64,000 bases of DNA from Caldicellulosiruptor kronotskyensis 2002 (GTDB lineage Bacteria; Bacillota; Thermoanaerobacteria; Caldicellulosiruptorales; Caldicellulosiruptoraceae). The notes beneath the pieces are model-generated. The model was not told the origin of the DNA and ran no database searches. It saw only the letters and a program-made list of their open reading frames with translations. The translations under genes were made by a program, and so were the position numbers. Where the stretch lies: contig NC_014720.1 of NCBI RefSeq assembly GCF_000166775.1, forward strand, positions 1,172,501 to 1,236,500, in the 5' to 3' direction. Positions 37,604-48,012 of this stretch are shown here, in pieces (positions within the stretch are counted from its first letter, which is position 1; each line of letters begins with the position of its first letter).

Positions 37604-38422
37604 ATGCGTATTAATAACAATGTTCAAGCTTTAAACACTTATAACAGGTTGACTATTAATAATGATGCTTTGGCAAAGTCACTTGAAAAACTTTCATCTG
37701 GTATGAGAATCAATAGAGCAGGCGATGATGCAGCAGGTTTAGCAATTTCAGAAAAGATGAGAGGACAAATTAGAGGTTTAAATCAAGCTATTCGAAATGC
37801 ACAGGATGGTATTTCTTTGATTCAGACAGCAGAGGGTGCTTTAAATGAGACACATTCAATTTTACAGAGAATGAGAGAACTTGCAGTTCAAGCAGCAAAC
37901 GATACAAATACTGATGCAGATAGGCAAGCACTCCAATCTGAAGTTGATCAATTGGTAAAAGAAATTGATCGTATAGCAACTACAACTCAATTTAACACGA
38001 AAGCATTATTGGATGGAACAGTTGCAACAACAGGTTTAGTATTCCATATAGGTGCTAATATTAATCAAAATATAACATTAACAATATCTGATACTCAAGC
38101 TAGTGCATTGGGATTAAGTGGAATTAGTATTTCTACGCAAGCATCAGCAAATGCAGCTATTTCCACAATTGATAGTGCTATCCAATATATTTCAGGAGTA
38201 AGAGCAAAACTTGGTGCTTATCAAAACAGGTTAGAACATACAATCAACAATTTAGGAGTATCTTCTGAAAATTTGACAGCAGCAGAAAGCAGAATTAGAG
38301 ATGTTGACATGGCAAAAGAGATGATGGCATTTACAAAGAATAATATTCTAATGCAAGCAGCAACTGCAATGCTTGCACAAGCTAATCAGTTGCCTCAAGC
38401 AGTATTACAATTATTGCGATAA
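37604..38422 (+). CDS. fliC: Flagellin
   Basis: 272 residues, filament subunit. N-terminal D0/D1 [16 protein letters not shown]...[33 protein letters not shown] and C-terminal [44 protein letters not shown] are complete. The variable middle (about 140-195) is short, as in Bacillus Hag, and rich in Ser/Thr/Ala that could be glycosylated by the enzymes encoded downstream. It has its own sigma-28 promoter and CsrA-controlled leader. Confidence 0.96.
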   Translation: MRINNNVQALNTYNRLTINNDALAKSLEKLSSGMRINRAGDDAAGLAISEKMRGQIRGLNQAIRNAQDGISLIQTAEGALNETHSILQRMRELAVQAANDTNTDADRQALQSEVDQLVKEIDRIATTTQFNTKALLDGTVATTGLVFHIGANINQNITLTISDTQASALGLSGISISTQASANAAISTIDSAIQYISGVRAKLGAYQNRLEHTINNLGVSSENLTAAESRIRDVDMAKEMMAFTKNNILMQAATAMLAQANQLPQAVLQLLR

Positions 38423-38454
38423 ATCGAAAAGAAATTTTATGTTTTGGCGTGAAA

Positions 38455-38488
38455 GAAGAGGAAGAGAATGTTTTTTCTCTTCCTCTTT
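38455..38488 (+). terminator. Long hairpin after fliC, possible terminator or mRNA stabiliser
   Basis: GAAGAGGAAGAGAA (38455-38468) pairs with the segment 38475-38488 over 14 bp, with a T-rich 6-nt loop. No T tract follows the 3' arm, so partial read-through into the glycosyltransferase genes is likely. Confidence 0.6.
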
Positions 38489-38505
38489 CAATTTAAAGAA
38501 GGAGA

Positions 38506-40494
38506 ATGAAATTTGAAATGATTAAAAAAGATAAAGATTTTTCTCTTGCTCTTTGTGTGATTACAAAAAATGAAGAAAATTTTATTGGTGGGTGTATAGA
38601 AAGTGTTATTGACGTTGTGGATGAAATTATTTTAGTTGATACAGGTTCGACCGATTCTACAAAAGAAATTGCGTTTAGATATGGTGCCAAAGTGATAGAA
38701 ACTGTATGGGAGGATGATTTTTCAAAAGTAAAAAATTTAGCATTAGAATATGTAAATACAGACTGGATTATTTTCTTAGATGCAGATGAAAGACTTCATC
38801 CAGAAGATAAAAATAAAATGCTGGAAACTATCTCAAAGTGTGCTGATAATACAGAAGCTATTTTAACAAAAATATTGAATTATCAAGATGTATATTGCTC
38901 AGTGACAGGAGAGATTCATTCTAATTATAGAATTTTTAAAAATAAAAAGTCTTTAAGATTTGTATATCCCATTCATGAAAATTTATTTAATATAGAAGAA
39001 AATCGTCCACCTATTACAGTTATAAGTGATATAAGGATAATTCATTTAGGATATATAAGTTTTATTGCTAATAAAAGACAAAAATCAAAAAGAAATATTT
39101 CAATTTTGAAGAGATATTTAGAAAAAAATCCAAACGACTTCTTTCAAAATTTAAATATTGCAGTGGAGTATTACAGATTAGGAGACTATGAAAAGGCATT
39201 GTTCCATTTACTACGTATTAAAGAACAATTTTCGGTTTTTAATTTAAGTGCAAGTAGATATTTAAAGTTTTTAATACTAACTTATCTGCAGTTAGGTAAA
39301 TATAAGGAAGCGTATGATATCATTATAACTGCAAAGAGGTTTTTTGCAAATGTAGGCAATTTTGACTATTATTTTTTAGAAATTTTGTGGTATTACTATC
39401 AGAACTTGTTTTTGATTTGTATAAAAAAGATTGATGAACTGATTCAATTAATTAAAAAAGGAGGGGAGAATGACAAAGATATTCATATATTTAACATTAA
39501 TTCTGTAATTGGTTTAGGAGAAAAAGAATTTAAAATTTTAAAAGCTGAATGCTATGAAAGACTAAAAAAATATAAAGAAGTGCTTAATTTGTTTTATGAG
39601 GTTGCAAAAGAGCAATCTGATATTCATTTTTTGTTTGCTAATTTAGCACAAGTTTTAGTTAGCTTGTATAAATATGATGAAATCTCAAGGTTATTGGATA
39701 GGGAATATTTGAGTGACATTGATAAAGCTGTTTTGATACATACCTATTTAGAAAATAGGACAGATAATGAGATAGAAGAACTTATTGAAAGTTTATCCAA
39801 TAATCAGTTGAAGGAGTATTTTAAATGTATAATGTTTCTGAGAAAAGGGAAATGGAATGAAGCAATAGAACTTGCTGCAAGTAGAATTAAAGATGATAGC
39901 AACACAGAAAATGAGGAATTTAAGTTTTTCTATTATATTGCTTTTTTAAAACTCGGTAATATTTCAAGTATTAGTGAAATGTTTAAAAATAATAAATCAA
40001 TTTCTGTGATAGATACATTAATAAACAAAAAGTTTATCAATCGATTAGAGAGTAATTCCATAAAAAATGTAATTACAGCATTAAAAAAATGTAATCAAAG
40101 GGATTTAATAGAGAGCATCATTAATAATCTGAAATATTACAAGGATTTAAAAGTAACAGCTGAAACAGCTCTATACTTATATGAAACTTATGACAAATTG
40201 AAGGCAATAGAACTAATGATACACATTGTAAGAGAAGGTTATTTAGATTATAGAATCTTATATATTTTAGCAGACCATCTTAAAAGAGCACATGAATATC
40301 ATGAAGCAATTAATTTGGCTGAAGCAGCATTAGCGATTAATTCTTCATATGTTCCTACTTACATATTGTTATATGAGCTTTATTCAGCTCTTTCTCTAAC
40401 TCAAAAAGTAGATTTTATAATAGATAAATTTTGTGAAACCTATACGGGAATAGATTTTAATTGGCTTATAGAAAACAGTTCCAAATACATATAA
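38506..40494 (+). CDS. Family 2 glycosyltransferase with TPR-like C-terminal region
   Basis: 662 residues. GT2 domain at about 11-230: LALCVITKNEENFIGGCIESV, VDTGSTDSTKEIA, and the nucleotide-sugar DxD in IIFLDADERLH (about 85-95). The rest is helical with TPR-like repeats (YYRLGDYEKALFHLLRI, YLQLGKYKEAYDIII, HEYHEAINLAEAALAI). Proteins of this SunS-like layout glycosylate peptides or flagellin. First gene after fliC, so flagellin is the likely target. AAGGAG sits only 2 nt before ATG 38506; ATG 38518 is an alternative start. Confidence 0.82.
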   Translation: MKFEMIKKDKDFSLALCVITKNEENFIGGCIESVIDVVDEIILVDTGSTDSTKEIAFRYGAKVIETVWEDDFSKVKNLALEYVNTDWIIFLDADERLHPEDKNKMLETISKCADNTEAILTKILNYQDVYCSVTGEIHSNYRIFKNKKSLRFVYPIHENLFNIEENRPPITVISDIRIIHLGYISFIANKRQKSKRNISILKRYLEKNPNDFFQNLNIAVEYYRLGDYEKALFHLLRIKEQFSVFNLSASRYLKFLILTYLQLGKYKEAYDIIITAKRFFANVGNFDYYFLEILWYYYQNLFLICIKKIDELIQLIKKGGENDKDIHIFNINSVIGLGEKEFKILKAECYERLKKYKEVLNLFYEVAKEQSDIHFLFANLAQVLVSLYKYDEISRLLDREYLSDIDKAVLIHTYLENRTDNEIEELIESLSNNQLKEYFKCIMFLRKGKWNEAIELAASRIKDDSNTENEEFKFFYYIAFLKLGNISSISEMFKNNKSISVIDTLINKKFINRLESNSIKNVITALKKCNQRDLIESIINNLKYYKDLKVTAETALYLYETYDKLKAIELMIHIVREGYLDYRILYILADHLKRAHEYHEAINLAEAALAINSSYVPTYILLYELYSALSLTQKVDFIIDKFCETYTGIDFNWLIENSSKYI

Positions 40495-40606
40495 ATGACA
40501 AGAATAATTTGAGGATTATATTTTATCTGGTTTAACGAAAGAAATGTCGTTCAACGGCAGCTATTAAACTGTATTTTTTGAGTATCGCTTAAATGGAGGA
40601 ATATAT

Positions 40607-43600
40607 ATGGATATTATAAAAGAGATCAAGAAATTATTATTCAATATTGATAGGGAGATAAATGTGGTAAATTCTTTAAAAGATATAGTTGAATTAATAA
40701 AGAAATTCTCTATAAGGGCGGAAGAGATAATTAAAATAGTTCTAACAGAAAAAATAAATGCTAAGGATAAAGTACTGAATGATTTAGCCGTTTATTGTTT
40801 TAACGAGGGATTGTATGATTATATTATTCCTTTTTTGAAAGCTTCATATGACATCAATAGTCAACATCTTGACACTTTATACAATTTAGGATATTTCTTA
40901 AGCTTATTAGGTGAAAAGAGGTTAGCACTTAGATATTTAGAAAGTGTGGGAGAAAGAGATGAACAAATATTGAATTTGATTAATGAGATTAAATCTTCTA
41001 TCCAAAAAATTAAAAATGATGTAATGAAATTAATTGAGGAAGGTAAAATAACGGAAGCTGAAAAAATGGCAGAAGAAAATAAAAATGCACTTGAAGATAA
41101 AGATGAATATATCATAAAAGGATTAATTGCAATTAAAAAAGGAAATCTTGATGAGGCAGAAAAAATTTTGATGGAGGGACTTCATAAACATGCAGACGAT
41201 TTTAGTTTAAATTATTATATGGGACTATTATATAAAATCAAATGCGAATATAAACTTTCTGAATATTATTATAAAAAGGGTTTAGATAAAGCTAAAAATG
41301 ATAATGAGATAGGGCGGATATATAAAGACTTGCAATATTTGTATTATGATTATGCAACATATTTAGAAAAAAAAGGCATTAAAAGTGATGCAGCTGTATA
41401 CTATGGACTATCGTGCAGATATGCTAAAGATAAGGATTTAAAAAATAAGTTGGAAAATTTATACGGCAACAATAAAACCTTGAGAAATATCTTTGATGTA
41501 GCTAAACAAGCTCAAAGGAGAAGATATATAATTTTGTCTTCGTGCGGTTGGGGCGGTATTTATCAACGTCCTCATCACATAGCTCGTTCTTTAACAAAAT
41601 TTGGTCATGAAGTGATGTATGTTACTCCAACTGTAAAAGTAAATATTTCTGATAAAGATTTTACTGTGGATGATTTGGTTAGATATACGTTTGATAACAA
41701 AATTGTTGTTGACGGAGTAAATATTTTTGTCCCTATATCAGTTGAACACAATGGGAAAGAAATCATCACCAATTATATTGAGGTAGTTCAAAAACTAATA
41801 GATTCAACAAAGATTGAATCAGAACCTGTCATTATTACTTATATGCCTTATCAAGTTAATGTTATTAAGTCTTTAAAAGGGCGTTTTATTCATATTTATG
41901 AATGTGTGGATGACCATACTGATTTGGAAAATGCATTCTGGGGGACTAAAAAGGATAGCATTTGGGAACAGGAATTAATGGATTTAGCAGATGGAATTAC
42001 TACTACTTCTCTTGCATTATATCTTGAAAGAGCTGCAATCGAAAAAAGAGAAAACGTGTTTCTTTCTCGAAATGCAGTCAATGAAGAGGATTTTCTTATT
42101 GATAACATCCATGATATTCCAGAAGACCTAAGAAATATTCCTGAACCCAGAATTGTTTATGTAGGAGCGATTTATAAGTGGTTTGATAAAGAGCTTTTTT
42201 ATGATATCATTGAAGCTAATCCTGACAAATCGTTTGTAGTTATAGGTTTTGGGGATGAGAAAATTTTAGATAAAAAATTTAATAATCTTTACTTTTTGGG
42301 TGCTAAAAAACATAGTGAGCTTAGAAATTATTTGAGATATATGCAAATAGGAATCATTCCTTTTAAGGATGATGAAAATATTGTTATTAGCTGTGATCCA
42401 ATAAAACAGTATGAATATTTAGCTTGCGGTTTGCCTGTAATTACTACGTATATGCCCGAAACGGCAATAGATAAGCCGTATACTTTTCTTGCTACTACAG
42501 CCGAGGAATTCAATAAGGCAATAAAAGAATGTCTTTATTTAAAATGTGAAGAAGAAGTTATAGACGATTTTCTCGTTGAAAATTCGTGGAATGCAAGAGC
42601 AGCATTACTTTGCAGGATAGCTGATAAAGCTATAGTGGAAGAAGAAAGGGAAAGCTTAGAAAAACACATAAAAGAAATGCTTGATAATATTGTTCAAAAA
42701 TACAAGTGGCCAATATTCCAAGCTATGAAAGCAGCTTATTTAAATTTAGAGGATGGGAAAAGATTTGAGGAAGCATCAAAAGAAGTTTATAATTTAAAAA
42801 AGACTAACTATACTGAAAGACTGTATTTGAAAGCTTTGATTCAAAATCACAATATTGCAGACTTAATGAATGTTATACTTAATTCTTCGTTTGTGAGAGA
42901 GGAGTTGAAACAAGAAATATTATATCTGCAAAAAACTAATAACCTCAAAGGAATATTTGTGATAGGGTCTATATGTATAAATGATATAAAAACAGCGCTA
43001 AAGTTAATTGGAGAGTTAGATGATGATAATCTCAAAGTTATTTATCATATCTACCTAAAAACTTTATTAGAAGAACCAGTAACTCAAAGTGAACGGAGCC
43101 TATTGTTTTCGTTTAATCATGATTCTTATATTTATAAATTTTTAAAAAGGCAAATCAGAAGAGAAGAAATAAAAAATATTTATTTCAATTTTTACAATCA
43201 ACCATTTATAAGTATAATAGTACCTACAAGAAATTCAGCAGATATTGTTGAATACACCTTAAAAACATGTATAGAACAAAATTATGACAATTATGAAATA
43301 ATAGTAAGTGATAATAGTTCACCAGAAGATGAAGATACAAGAAGAATTGTTGAAGAGCTTAACTGTGAAAAAATAAAGTATTACAGAACTAACGGGAATT
43401 TGGCGGTGATAGAAAACTATGAATTTGCATACGAAAAAGCAAACGGAGAATACATGATAATTTTAGGTTCTGATGACGGACTTTTATTACATTGTTTGGA
43501 AATTTTACCGAATTTAATCAAACAATTTGATTATCCTCTATCAATTAGTTGGGACGTTGTGGCATATGGATGGCCTAATGTTGCCATAAACAGCATTAGA

Positions 43601-44407
43601 AATGGACTTTTTATTCCATATCCAACTCAAAAAAGTAACATAAAATACAGTATATATGATGAGTCAGTTTTGAAAGCTGTTTTAAATTTTGAGATGAGAT
43701 ACAGTGTATTACCCATGTTTTACTATAATTCTGTCATTAAAAGAGACTTAGCTGAAAGAATAAAAAAGAAAGTGGGTAAAATATTTTATTGTCCACCTCC
43801 TGATGTGTATACAGGAATTGTATTTGCTTATCTGCAGAGGAAATACATATATGTGCATATGCCTATGACAATCGGGGGTTCTTCACATAGAAGTTCTGGA
43901 GTGAACGGGTTGGCTAAGTTTAACAATTTTATAGGTAATAATGTGGTTAGATATGATACTCTTGAGTTTGAAATTAAAAAGTTATATGAAATTGGTGTTC
44001 CTTACGAAAAGTTTAATGCACCATATTTTGCGGGGGAGGAAGGATCAGTTCTAATAGCTGCCCTAAAAGCAAAGGAGTTATTTTTTGCAAATGATAATAA
44101 TTTTGAAATAAACGTTAATAACTTTTTTAAAGCCTGCACAAAATATCTTTTCAATGATGAAAATCTGGAGGAAAAGAAAAAAATTTTATATGAGTGTATT
44201 TTAAGATATGGGGACGAGTCTTTGATTAAATGGTATGAAGATAATTATTTGAACAATAAATATTTTGTCGGATATGAAAATTATTTTAACAGCCCGTTAG
44301 TTCCAATGTTTATGGAAAACGGAAGGCTAATTATTGATGCAAGCAAGTTTGGTGTAACAAATGTATATGAAGCCGCTAAGCTTTACAGAAATATAGTCGG
44401 TTATTAA
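40607..44407 (+). CDS. 1,266-residue multidomain protein: TPR, GT4-like and GT2 glycosyltransferase
   Basis: Three parts. Residues 1-300 are TPR-like (LDTLYNLGYFLSLLGEKRLALRYL, LNYYMGLLYKIKCEYKLSEYYYKKGL). Residues ~303-690 look like a GT-B (GT4-like) domain starting RRYIILSSCGWGGIYQRPHH and containing GVNIFVPI, RIVYVGAIYKWFD and CDPIKQYEYLACGLPVITT. After a helical linker, residues ~866-1010 are GT2: FISIIVPTRNSADIVEYTL, SDNSSPEDEDT and the DxD-like ILGSDDGLL. Two transferases in one chain suggest sequential sugar addition, probably to flagellin. Confidence 0.78.
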   Translation: MDIIKEIKKLLFNIDREINVVNSLKDIVELIKKFSIRAEEIIKIVLTEKINAKDKVLNDLAVYCFNEGLYDYIIPFLKASYDINSQHLDTLYNLGYFLSLLGEKRLALRYLESVGERDEQILNLINEIKSSIQKIKNDVMKLIEEGKITEAEKMAEENKNALEDKDEYIIKGLIAIKKGNLDEAEKILMEGLHKHADDFSLNYYMGLLYKIKCEYKLSEYYYKKGLDKAKNDNEIGRIYKDLQYLYYDYATYLEKKGIKSDAAVYYGLSCRYAKDKDLKNKLENLYGNNKTLRNIFDVAKQAQRRRYIILSSCGWGGIYQRPHHIARSLTKFGHEVMYVTPTVKVNISDKDFTVDDLVRYTFDNKIVVDGVNIFVPISVEHNGKEIITNYIEVVQKLIDSTKIESEPVIITYMPYQVNVIKSLKGRFIHIYECVDDHTDLENAFWGTKKDSIWEQELMDLADGITTTSLALYLERAAIEKRENVFLSRNAVNEEDFLIDNIHDIPEDLRNIPEPRIVYVGAIYKWFDKELFYDIIEANPDKSFVVIGFGDEKILDKKFNNLYFLGAKKHSELRNYLRYMQIGIIPFKDDENIVISCDPIKQYEYLACGLPVITTYMPETAIDKPYTFLATTAEEFNKAIKECLYLKCEEEVIDDFLVENSWNARAALLCRIADKAIVEEERESLEKHIKEMLDNIVQKYKWPIFQAMKAAYLNLEDGKRFEEASKEVYNLKKTNYTERLYLKALIQNHNIADLMNVILNSSFVREELKQEILYLQKTNNLKGIFVIGSICINDIKTALKLIGELDDDNLKVIYHIYLKTLLEEPVTQSERSLLFSFNHDSYIYKFLKRQIRREEIKNIYFNFYNQPFISIIVPTRNSADIVEYTLKTCIEQNYDNYEIIVSDNSSPEDEDTRRIVEELNCEKIKYYRTNGNLAVIENYEFAYEKANGEYMIILGSDDGLLLHCLEILPNLIKQFDYPLSISWDVVAYGWPNVAINSIRNGLFIPYPTQKSNIKYSIYDESVLKAVLNFEMRYSVLPMFYYNSVIKRDLAERIKKKVGKIFYCPPPDVYTGIVFAYLQRKYIYVHMPMTIGGSSHRSSGVNGLAKFNNFIGNNVVRYDTLEFEIKKLYEIGVPYEKFNAPYFAGEEGSVLIAALKAKELFFANDNNFEINVNNFFKACTKYLFNDENLEEKKKILYECILRYGDESLIKWYEDNYLNNKYFVGYENYFNSPLVPMFMENGRLIIDASKFGVTNVYEAAKLYRNIVGY

Positions 44408-44456
44408 AGAATAAATTCTGAATAGTTATATAAAGATAAAGAGAGATGATATAAAA

Positions 44457-45779
44457 GTGCTTAAAATATGTCATGTTACTTCTCATATGGGCGGAGGAGT
44501 TGGCAGAGTTATTTCAGGGCTGGTGAATTTGACTGATTACAAAATACAACATAAAATAATTGTATTAGAACAACCTCTGAAATGGAATTTTATTAATTCA
44601 GCCGTTGAAGCAGGAGCTAAAGTATCAATATTTCCTGATAATTCGGAAATAGAAGATTTGCTTTCTGAAAGCGATATAGTTATAATTCACTGGTGGCATC
44701 ATCCTAAAACATCAAAGTTTTTATATTATTTACCTGAAATCCCACTGCGTATAATTATATGGACACATATAAATAATTTGACTGTTCCTGCTTTGAATCC
44801 GAACTTTCTATTAGAAGCAACAAGAGTTATTTTCACTACCGAAGCATCATATGAAGCACAGGTTTTTAAAGAAATTCCTGCAGATATTTTAAAAAGGAAG
44901 ACAGGTATTGTATATGGATGTCCGGGTTTAGATGATTTTGTAAATACAGAAAGGAAAGAACATTATGGGTTTAATGTAGGATATATAGGGTTAGTTGATT
45001 TTTCTAAATTACATCCTAATTTTGTTGAATTTTGCTCAGCTGTTGAAGTGAAGGAAGCTAAGTTTATTTTAGTTGGTGATGCACCGGCAAAGGAGTATAT
45101 TGAAAAGAGGGCTGAAGAAAAAGGATTGAAAGATAAATTTGTGTTTACTGGATATGTAGATGATGTAAAGCCGATGCTTTCAGAAATTGATGTTTTAGGG
45201 TGTCCTTTAATGCCATACCATACATGCACTACAGAAAATTCTATTATAGAAGCTATGGCAGCAGGAATTCCACCTGTTCTTCTTAATCAGTTGACAGAAA
45301 GGTATATAATTAAAGACGGTGAAACAGGAATCTTAGTTAATAGTGTAGAAGAATATGGACAGGCAATAAGGTATTTATTTTATAATCCAGATAAAAGAAA
45401 AGAAATGGGCGAAAGGGCTCGTGAATATGTTTTGAAAAAATATACATCTAAAAGTTTTGTGGAATCTTTTATTAGCAATTGCGAATCAGCTATGAATGAG
45501 CCAAAGAAATTTGTTAATTTCAGAAAGCATTTGGGGAAGACTCCTGCTGAATGGTTTATGTCTTGCTTGGGAAAGGATTATGAAGCGTTTAAAATTAGCT
45601 ATGAAGCTGGAATAGGTAATCAGACTGAAGAAATAAAAAGATTAATTAAGTCAACAAGCCCCCTGCTAAAACAAAAAAATAAATCTTCAGTATTCCATTA
45701 TAAAAGAGAATTTCCAAACGATGATTATCTTGCCTTGTGGACAAAAATATTGGGGGAAGAAAACAATGAAAGTTGTTAA
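44457..45779 (+). CDS. GT4-like glycosyltransferase
   Basis: 440 residues from a GTG (GAGAGATGAT upstream). GT-B fold: N-terminal ICHVTSHMGGGVGRVISGLVNL; C-terminal domain with VGYIGLVDFSKLHPNF, AKFILVGDAPAKEYIEKRAEEKGL, FTGYVDDVKPMLSEIDVLGCPL and the donor-site ENSIIEAMAAGIPPVLL (about 260-276). The last ~90 residues are an extra helical tail. Part of the flagellin-glycan island; it overlaps the FkbM gene by 14 nt. Confidence 0.82.
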   Translation: MLKICHVTSHMGGGVGRVISGLVNLTDYKIQHKIIVLEQPLKWNFINSAVEAGAKVSIFPDNSEIEDLLSESDIVIIHWWHHPKTSKFLYYLPEIPLRIIIWTHINNLTVPALNPNFLLEATRVIFTTEASYEAQVFKEIPADILKRKTGIVYGCPGLDDFVNTERKEHYGFNVGYIGLVDFSKLHPNFVEFCSAVEVKEAKFILVGDAPAKEYIEKRAEEKGLKDKFVFTGYVDDVKPMLSEIDVLGCPLMPYHTCTTENSIIEAMAAGIPPVLLNQLTERYIIKDGETGILVNSVEEYGQAIRYLFYNPDKRKEMGERAREYVLKKYTSKSFVESFISNCESAMNEPKKFVNFRKHLGKTPAEWFMSCLGKDYEAFKISYEAGIGNQTEEIKRLIKSTSPLLKQKNKSSVFHYKREFPNDDYLALWTKILGEENNESC

Positions 45780-46911
45780 AAATAATAGCTTTCAAAGCAA
45801 AATAAAAGATTTAATTATGTCATATAACAATAGTGAATACGGAAATAGATTTTTCAATGAAATTATTTCTTCTGATATTTTTATTTATGGAGCGGGAAAT
45901 GCTGGGAGAATGACATATGAATTATTGCAAAAATTAAATTTGGACATAGTGGGGTTTATGGATAGGAAAGCATCTGTCATAGAGAAATGTATGAATAAAC
46001 CTGTCTATAATGTTGATGATGAGAGCATAAATAAGGAAAGAGCTTTTATTATTGTTGCTTTTAGATGCAGTTATGATGAATTAAAAAGTGTTATTTTATG
46101 GCTTAACAATTTAGGTTATAAGAAAATTTGTTACTATCATGAGATTTACAATTATATTATTACGAAGGGATTATCTGAAAATAAGTTAAATGGTATCAAT
46201 GATGTTTTAAAATTATGCCAAGAAAAAATATTTGAAGTAGCTTCTTATTTGAGTGATAAAAGAAGTCAGGAGTTATTTTACAATTTTATTGAAGCAGTTT
46301 TATGCTCAAATTGGAACAAATTTTCCAAGTCGGATACTGATCTTCAGTATTTTGTTAATAATATAATGTTTAAAAAAGGATATTCAAGATTTGTCGATTG
46401 CGGAGCTTATGATGGTGATACTGCTTATATGTTAAATAAGGTTGTGGGGCAATTTGACAAGATAGCTTTATTTGAACCGGATATGGATAATTTTAAAAAA
46501 TTGTCAGATAAGATAAAAAAATATCCAATAGCTAAAGAACATTTTCTATTTCCTTGTGGTGTTTGGAGAGAAACTGCTTTGGTGAGATTTTCTGCAGGAA
46601 AGCAAAGTATTAGTGCAATTTCAGAAGATGGCAATGTTTACATCCAATGCGTAGCATTAGATGATATATTAATAGATTTTGCCCCAACCTTTATCAAGAT
46701 GGACATTGAAGGAGCTGAATATGAAGCTCTTATAGGTGCAGAAAGTATAATTAAAAAATATTCTCCTGATTTAGCCATAAGTGTTTATCACAAAATTGAG
46801 CATATATGGGAGATTCCTTATTTAATAAAAAAGATTAATCCTAATTATAAACTTTATTTGCGAACTCATGGATTATACGGAATGGAAACAGTCTTATATG
46901 CGACTTGTTAG
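45766..46911 (+). CDS. FkbM-family methyltransferase with N-terminal Rossmann-like domain
   Basis: About 381 residues from the ATG at 45766 (GGGGGAAG upstream). N-terminal part (about 25-140) has a nucleotide-binding-like IFIYGAGNAGRMTYELL...VGFMDRK. C-terminal FkbM domain: RFVDCGAYDGDTAYML (SAM motif I, about 207), IALFEPDMDNFKKL, CVALDDIL, FIKMDIEGAEYEALIGAESII and YHKIEHIWEIPYLI. FkbM enzymes methylate sugar hydroxyls or carboxylates. A role in decorating the flagellin glycan is inferred from place. Confidence 0.82.
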   Translation: MKVVKNNSFQSKIKDLIMSYNNSEYGNRFFNEIISSDIFIYGAGNAGRMTYELLQKLNLDIVGFMDRKASVIEKCMNKPVYNVDDESINKERAFIIVAFRCSYDELKSVILWLNNLGYKKICYYHEIYNYIITKGLSENKLNGINDVLKLCQEKIFEVASYLSDKRSQELFYNFIEAVLCSNWNKFSKSDTDLQYFVNNIMFKKGYSRFVDCGAYDGDTAYMLNKVVGQFDKIALFEPDMDNFKKLSDKIKKYPIAKEHFLFPCGVWRETALVRFSAGKQSISAISEDGNVYIQCVALDDILIDFAPTFIKMDIEGAEYEALIGAESIIKKYSPDLAISVYHKIEHIWEIPYLIKKINPNYKLYLRTHGLYGMETVLYATC

Positions 46912-46967
46912 TTTTTACTTTGAGATTTCATAAGTTGCATTAATAAAGAGAGAGGAAGATGATAATT

Positions 46968-48008
46968 ATGAAAGCTAAAATTAAACCAAGTTACGATACT
47001 AATCGCAAGAGACTTGCTGATATTATTCCATTATCGGCACCATTTACTATTTTCATTGAACCCACTCGGTATTGCAATTTTAAGTGTTTTTATTGTCTTC
47101 ATAGTACAAAAGATGATAAAAATGGGGCATGGAGGATGTTAGGGTATAGGATAAAACATATGCAGTTTGAAATGTATGAAAAAATACTATATGATATTAA
47201 AGAATTTCCTGAAAGACCTAAGAGGATAGTATTTTCTGGGTTAGGAGAACCGTTAATGAATCCTCAACTTCTGAGAATGATTGCAAAAGCAAAAGAATTG
47301 AACATTGCAGACAGATTAGATATTTTAACAAATGCTTCTTTGCTTACACCAGAACTTGCTGATGCTCTTATTGAATCTGGAGTTACAAGGATACAGATTT
47401 CATTGCAAGGACTTGATGCTTTAAAGTATAAAGAAGTAGCTAAGGTAGATTTGGATTTTAGCAAGTTCTATGATAATTTAAAGTATTTATATGAACATAA
47501 AGGTGACTGTACAATTTTCATAAAAATAATAGATGCACTTTTAGATAATGAAGTAGATATGAATAGATTTTATAATTTATTTGGAGATATATGCGACCAA
47601 ATATATATTGAACATTTGATAACTCTTCAACCACCTATGGGAGACCATAAGGGGTTAGCAGACAATTCACGCAACCTGCATAATGAAGAGGTAAGTTATC
47701 GACATGTATGTGCAGTTATATTTTACATGTTACAAATTGATGTTGATGGAAATGTGTATCCATGTCCTGTGAATGGTCTTCCTCAAGAACTGATAATTGG
47801 AAATATACATGTTGAAAGTTTAAATAGGATATGGAATGGGGAAAAACGTATCAATTTGATAAGGGAACATCTAAAATTTAATAGGAACAAAATTCCTGGA
47901 TGTTCTGGATGTGTTTCTATAGCATGTATTTTAGACAGCAATGAATATTTAGATGATGTTGCTGGGGAACTTTTAAAACGCTTTAATAATTTTACCAAGG
48001 AGATGTAA
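46968..48008 (+). CDS. Radical SAM/SPASM protein 1 of three
   Basis: About 346 residues. The Cx3Cx2C cluster for the radical SAM [4Fe-4S] is Cys36/40/43 (RYCNFKCFYC), followed by the GxGEP-type motif SGLGEPLMN and FxLTNxx-like DILTNAS. The C-terminal part holds a SPASM-like cysteine set (GNVYPCPVNGL ... GCSGCVSIAC). Such enzymes modify peptides or sugars. ATG 46968 has GAGAGGAAG at suitable distance; ATG 46959 is too close. Substrate unknown. Confidence 0.82.
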   Translation: MKAKIKPSYDTNRKRLADIIPLSAPFTIFIEPTRYCNFKCFYCLHSTKDDKNGAWRMLGYRIKHMQFEMYEKILYDIKEFPERPKRIVFSGLGEPLMNPQLLRMIAKAKELNIADRLDILTNASLLTPELADALIESGVTRIQISLQGLDALKYKEVAKVDLDFSKFYDNLKYLYEHKGDCTIFIKIIDALLDNEVDMNRFYNLFGDICDQIYIEHLITLQPPMGDHKGLADNSRNLHNEEVSYRHVCAVIFYMLQIDVDGNVYPCPVNGLPQELIIGNIHVESLNRIWNGEKRINLIREHLKFNRNKIPGCSGCVSIACILDSNEYLDDVAGELLKRFNNFTKEM

Positions 48009-48012
48009 TTAC

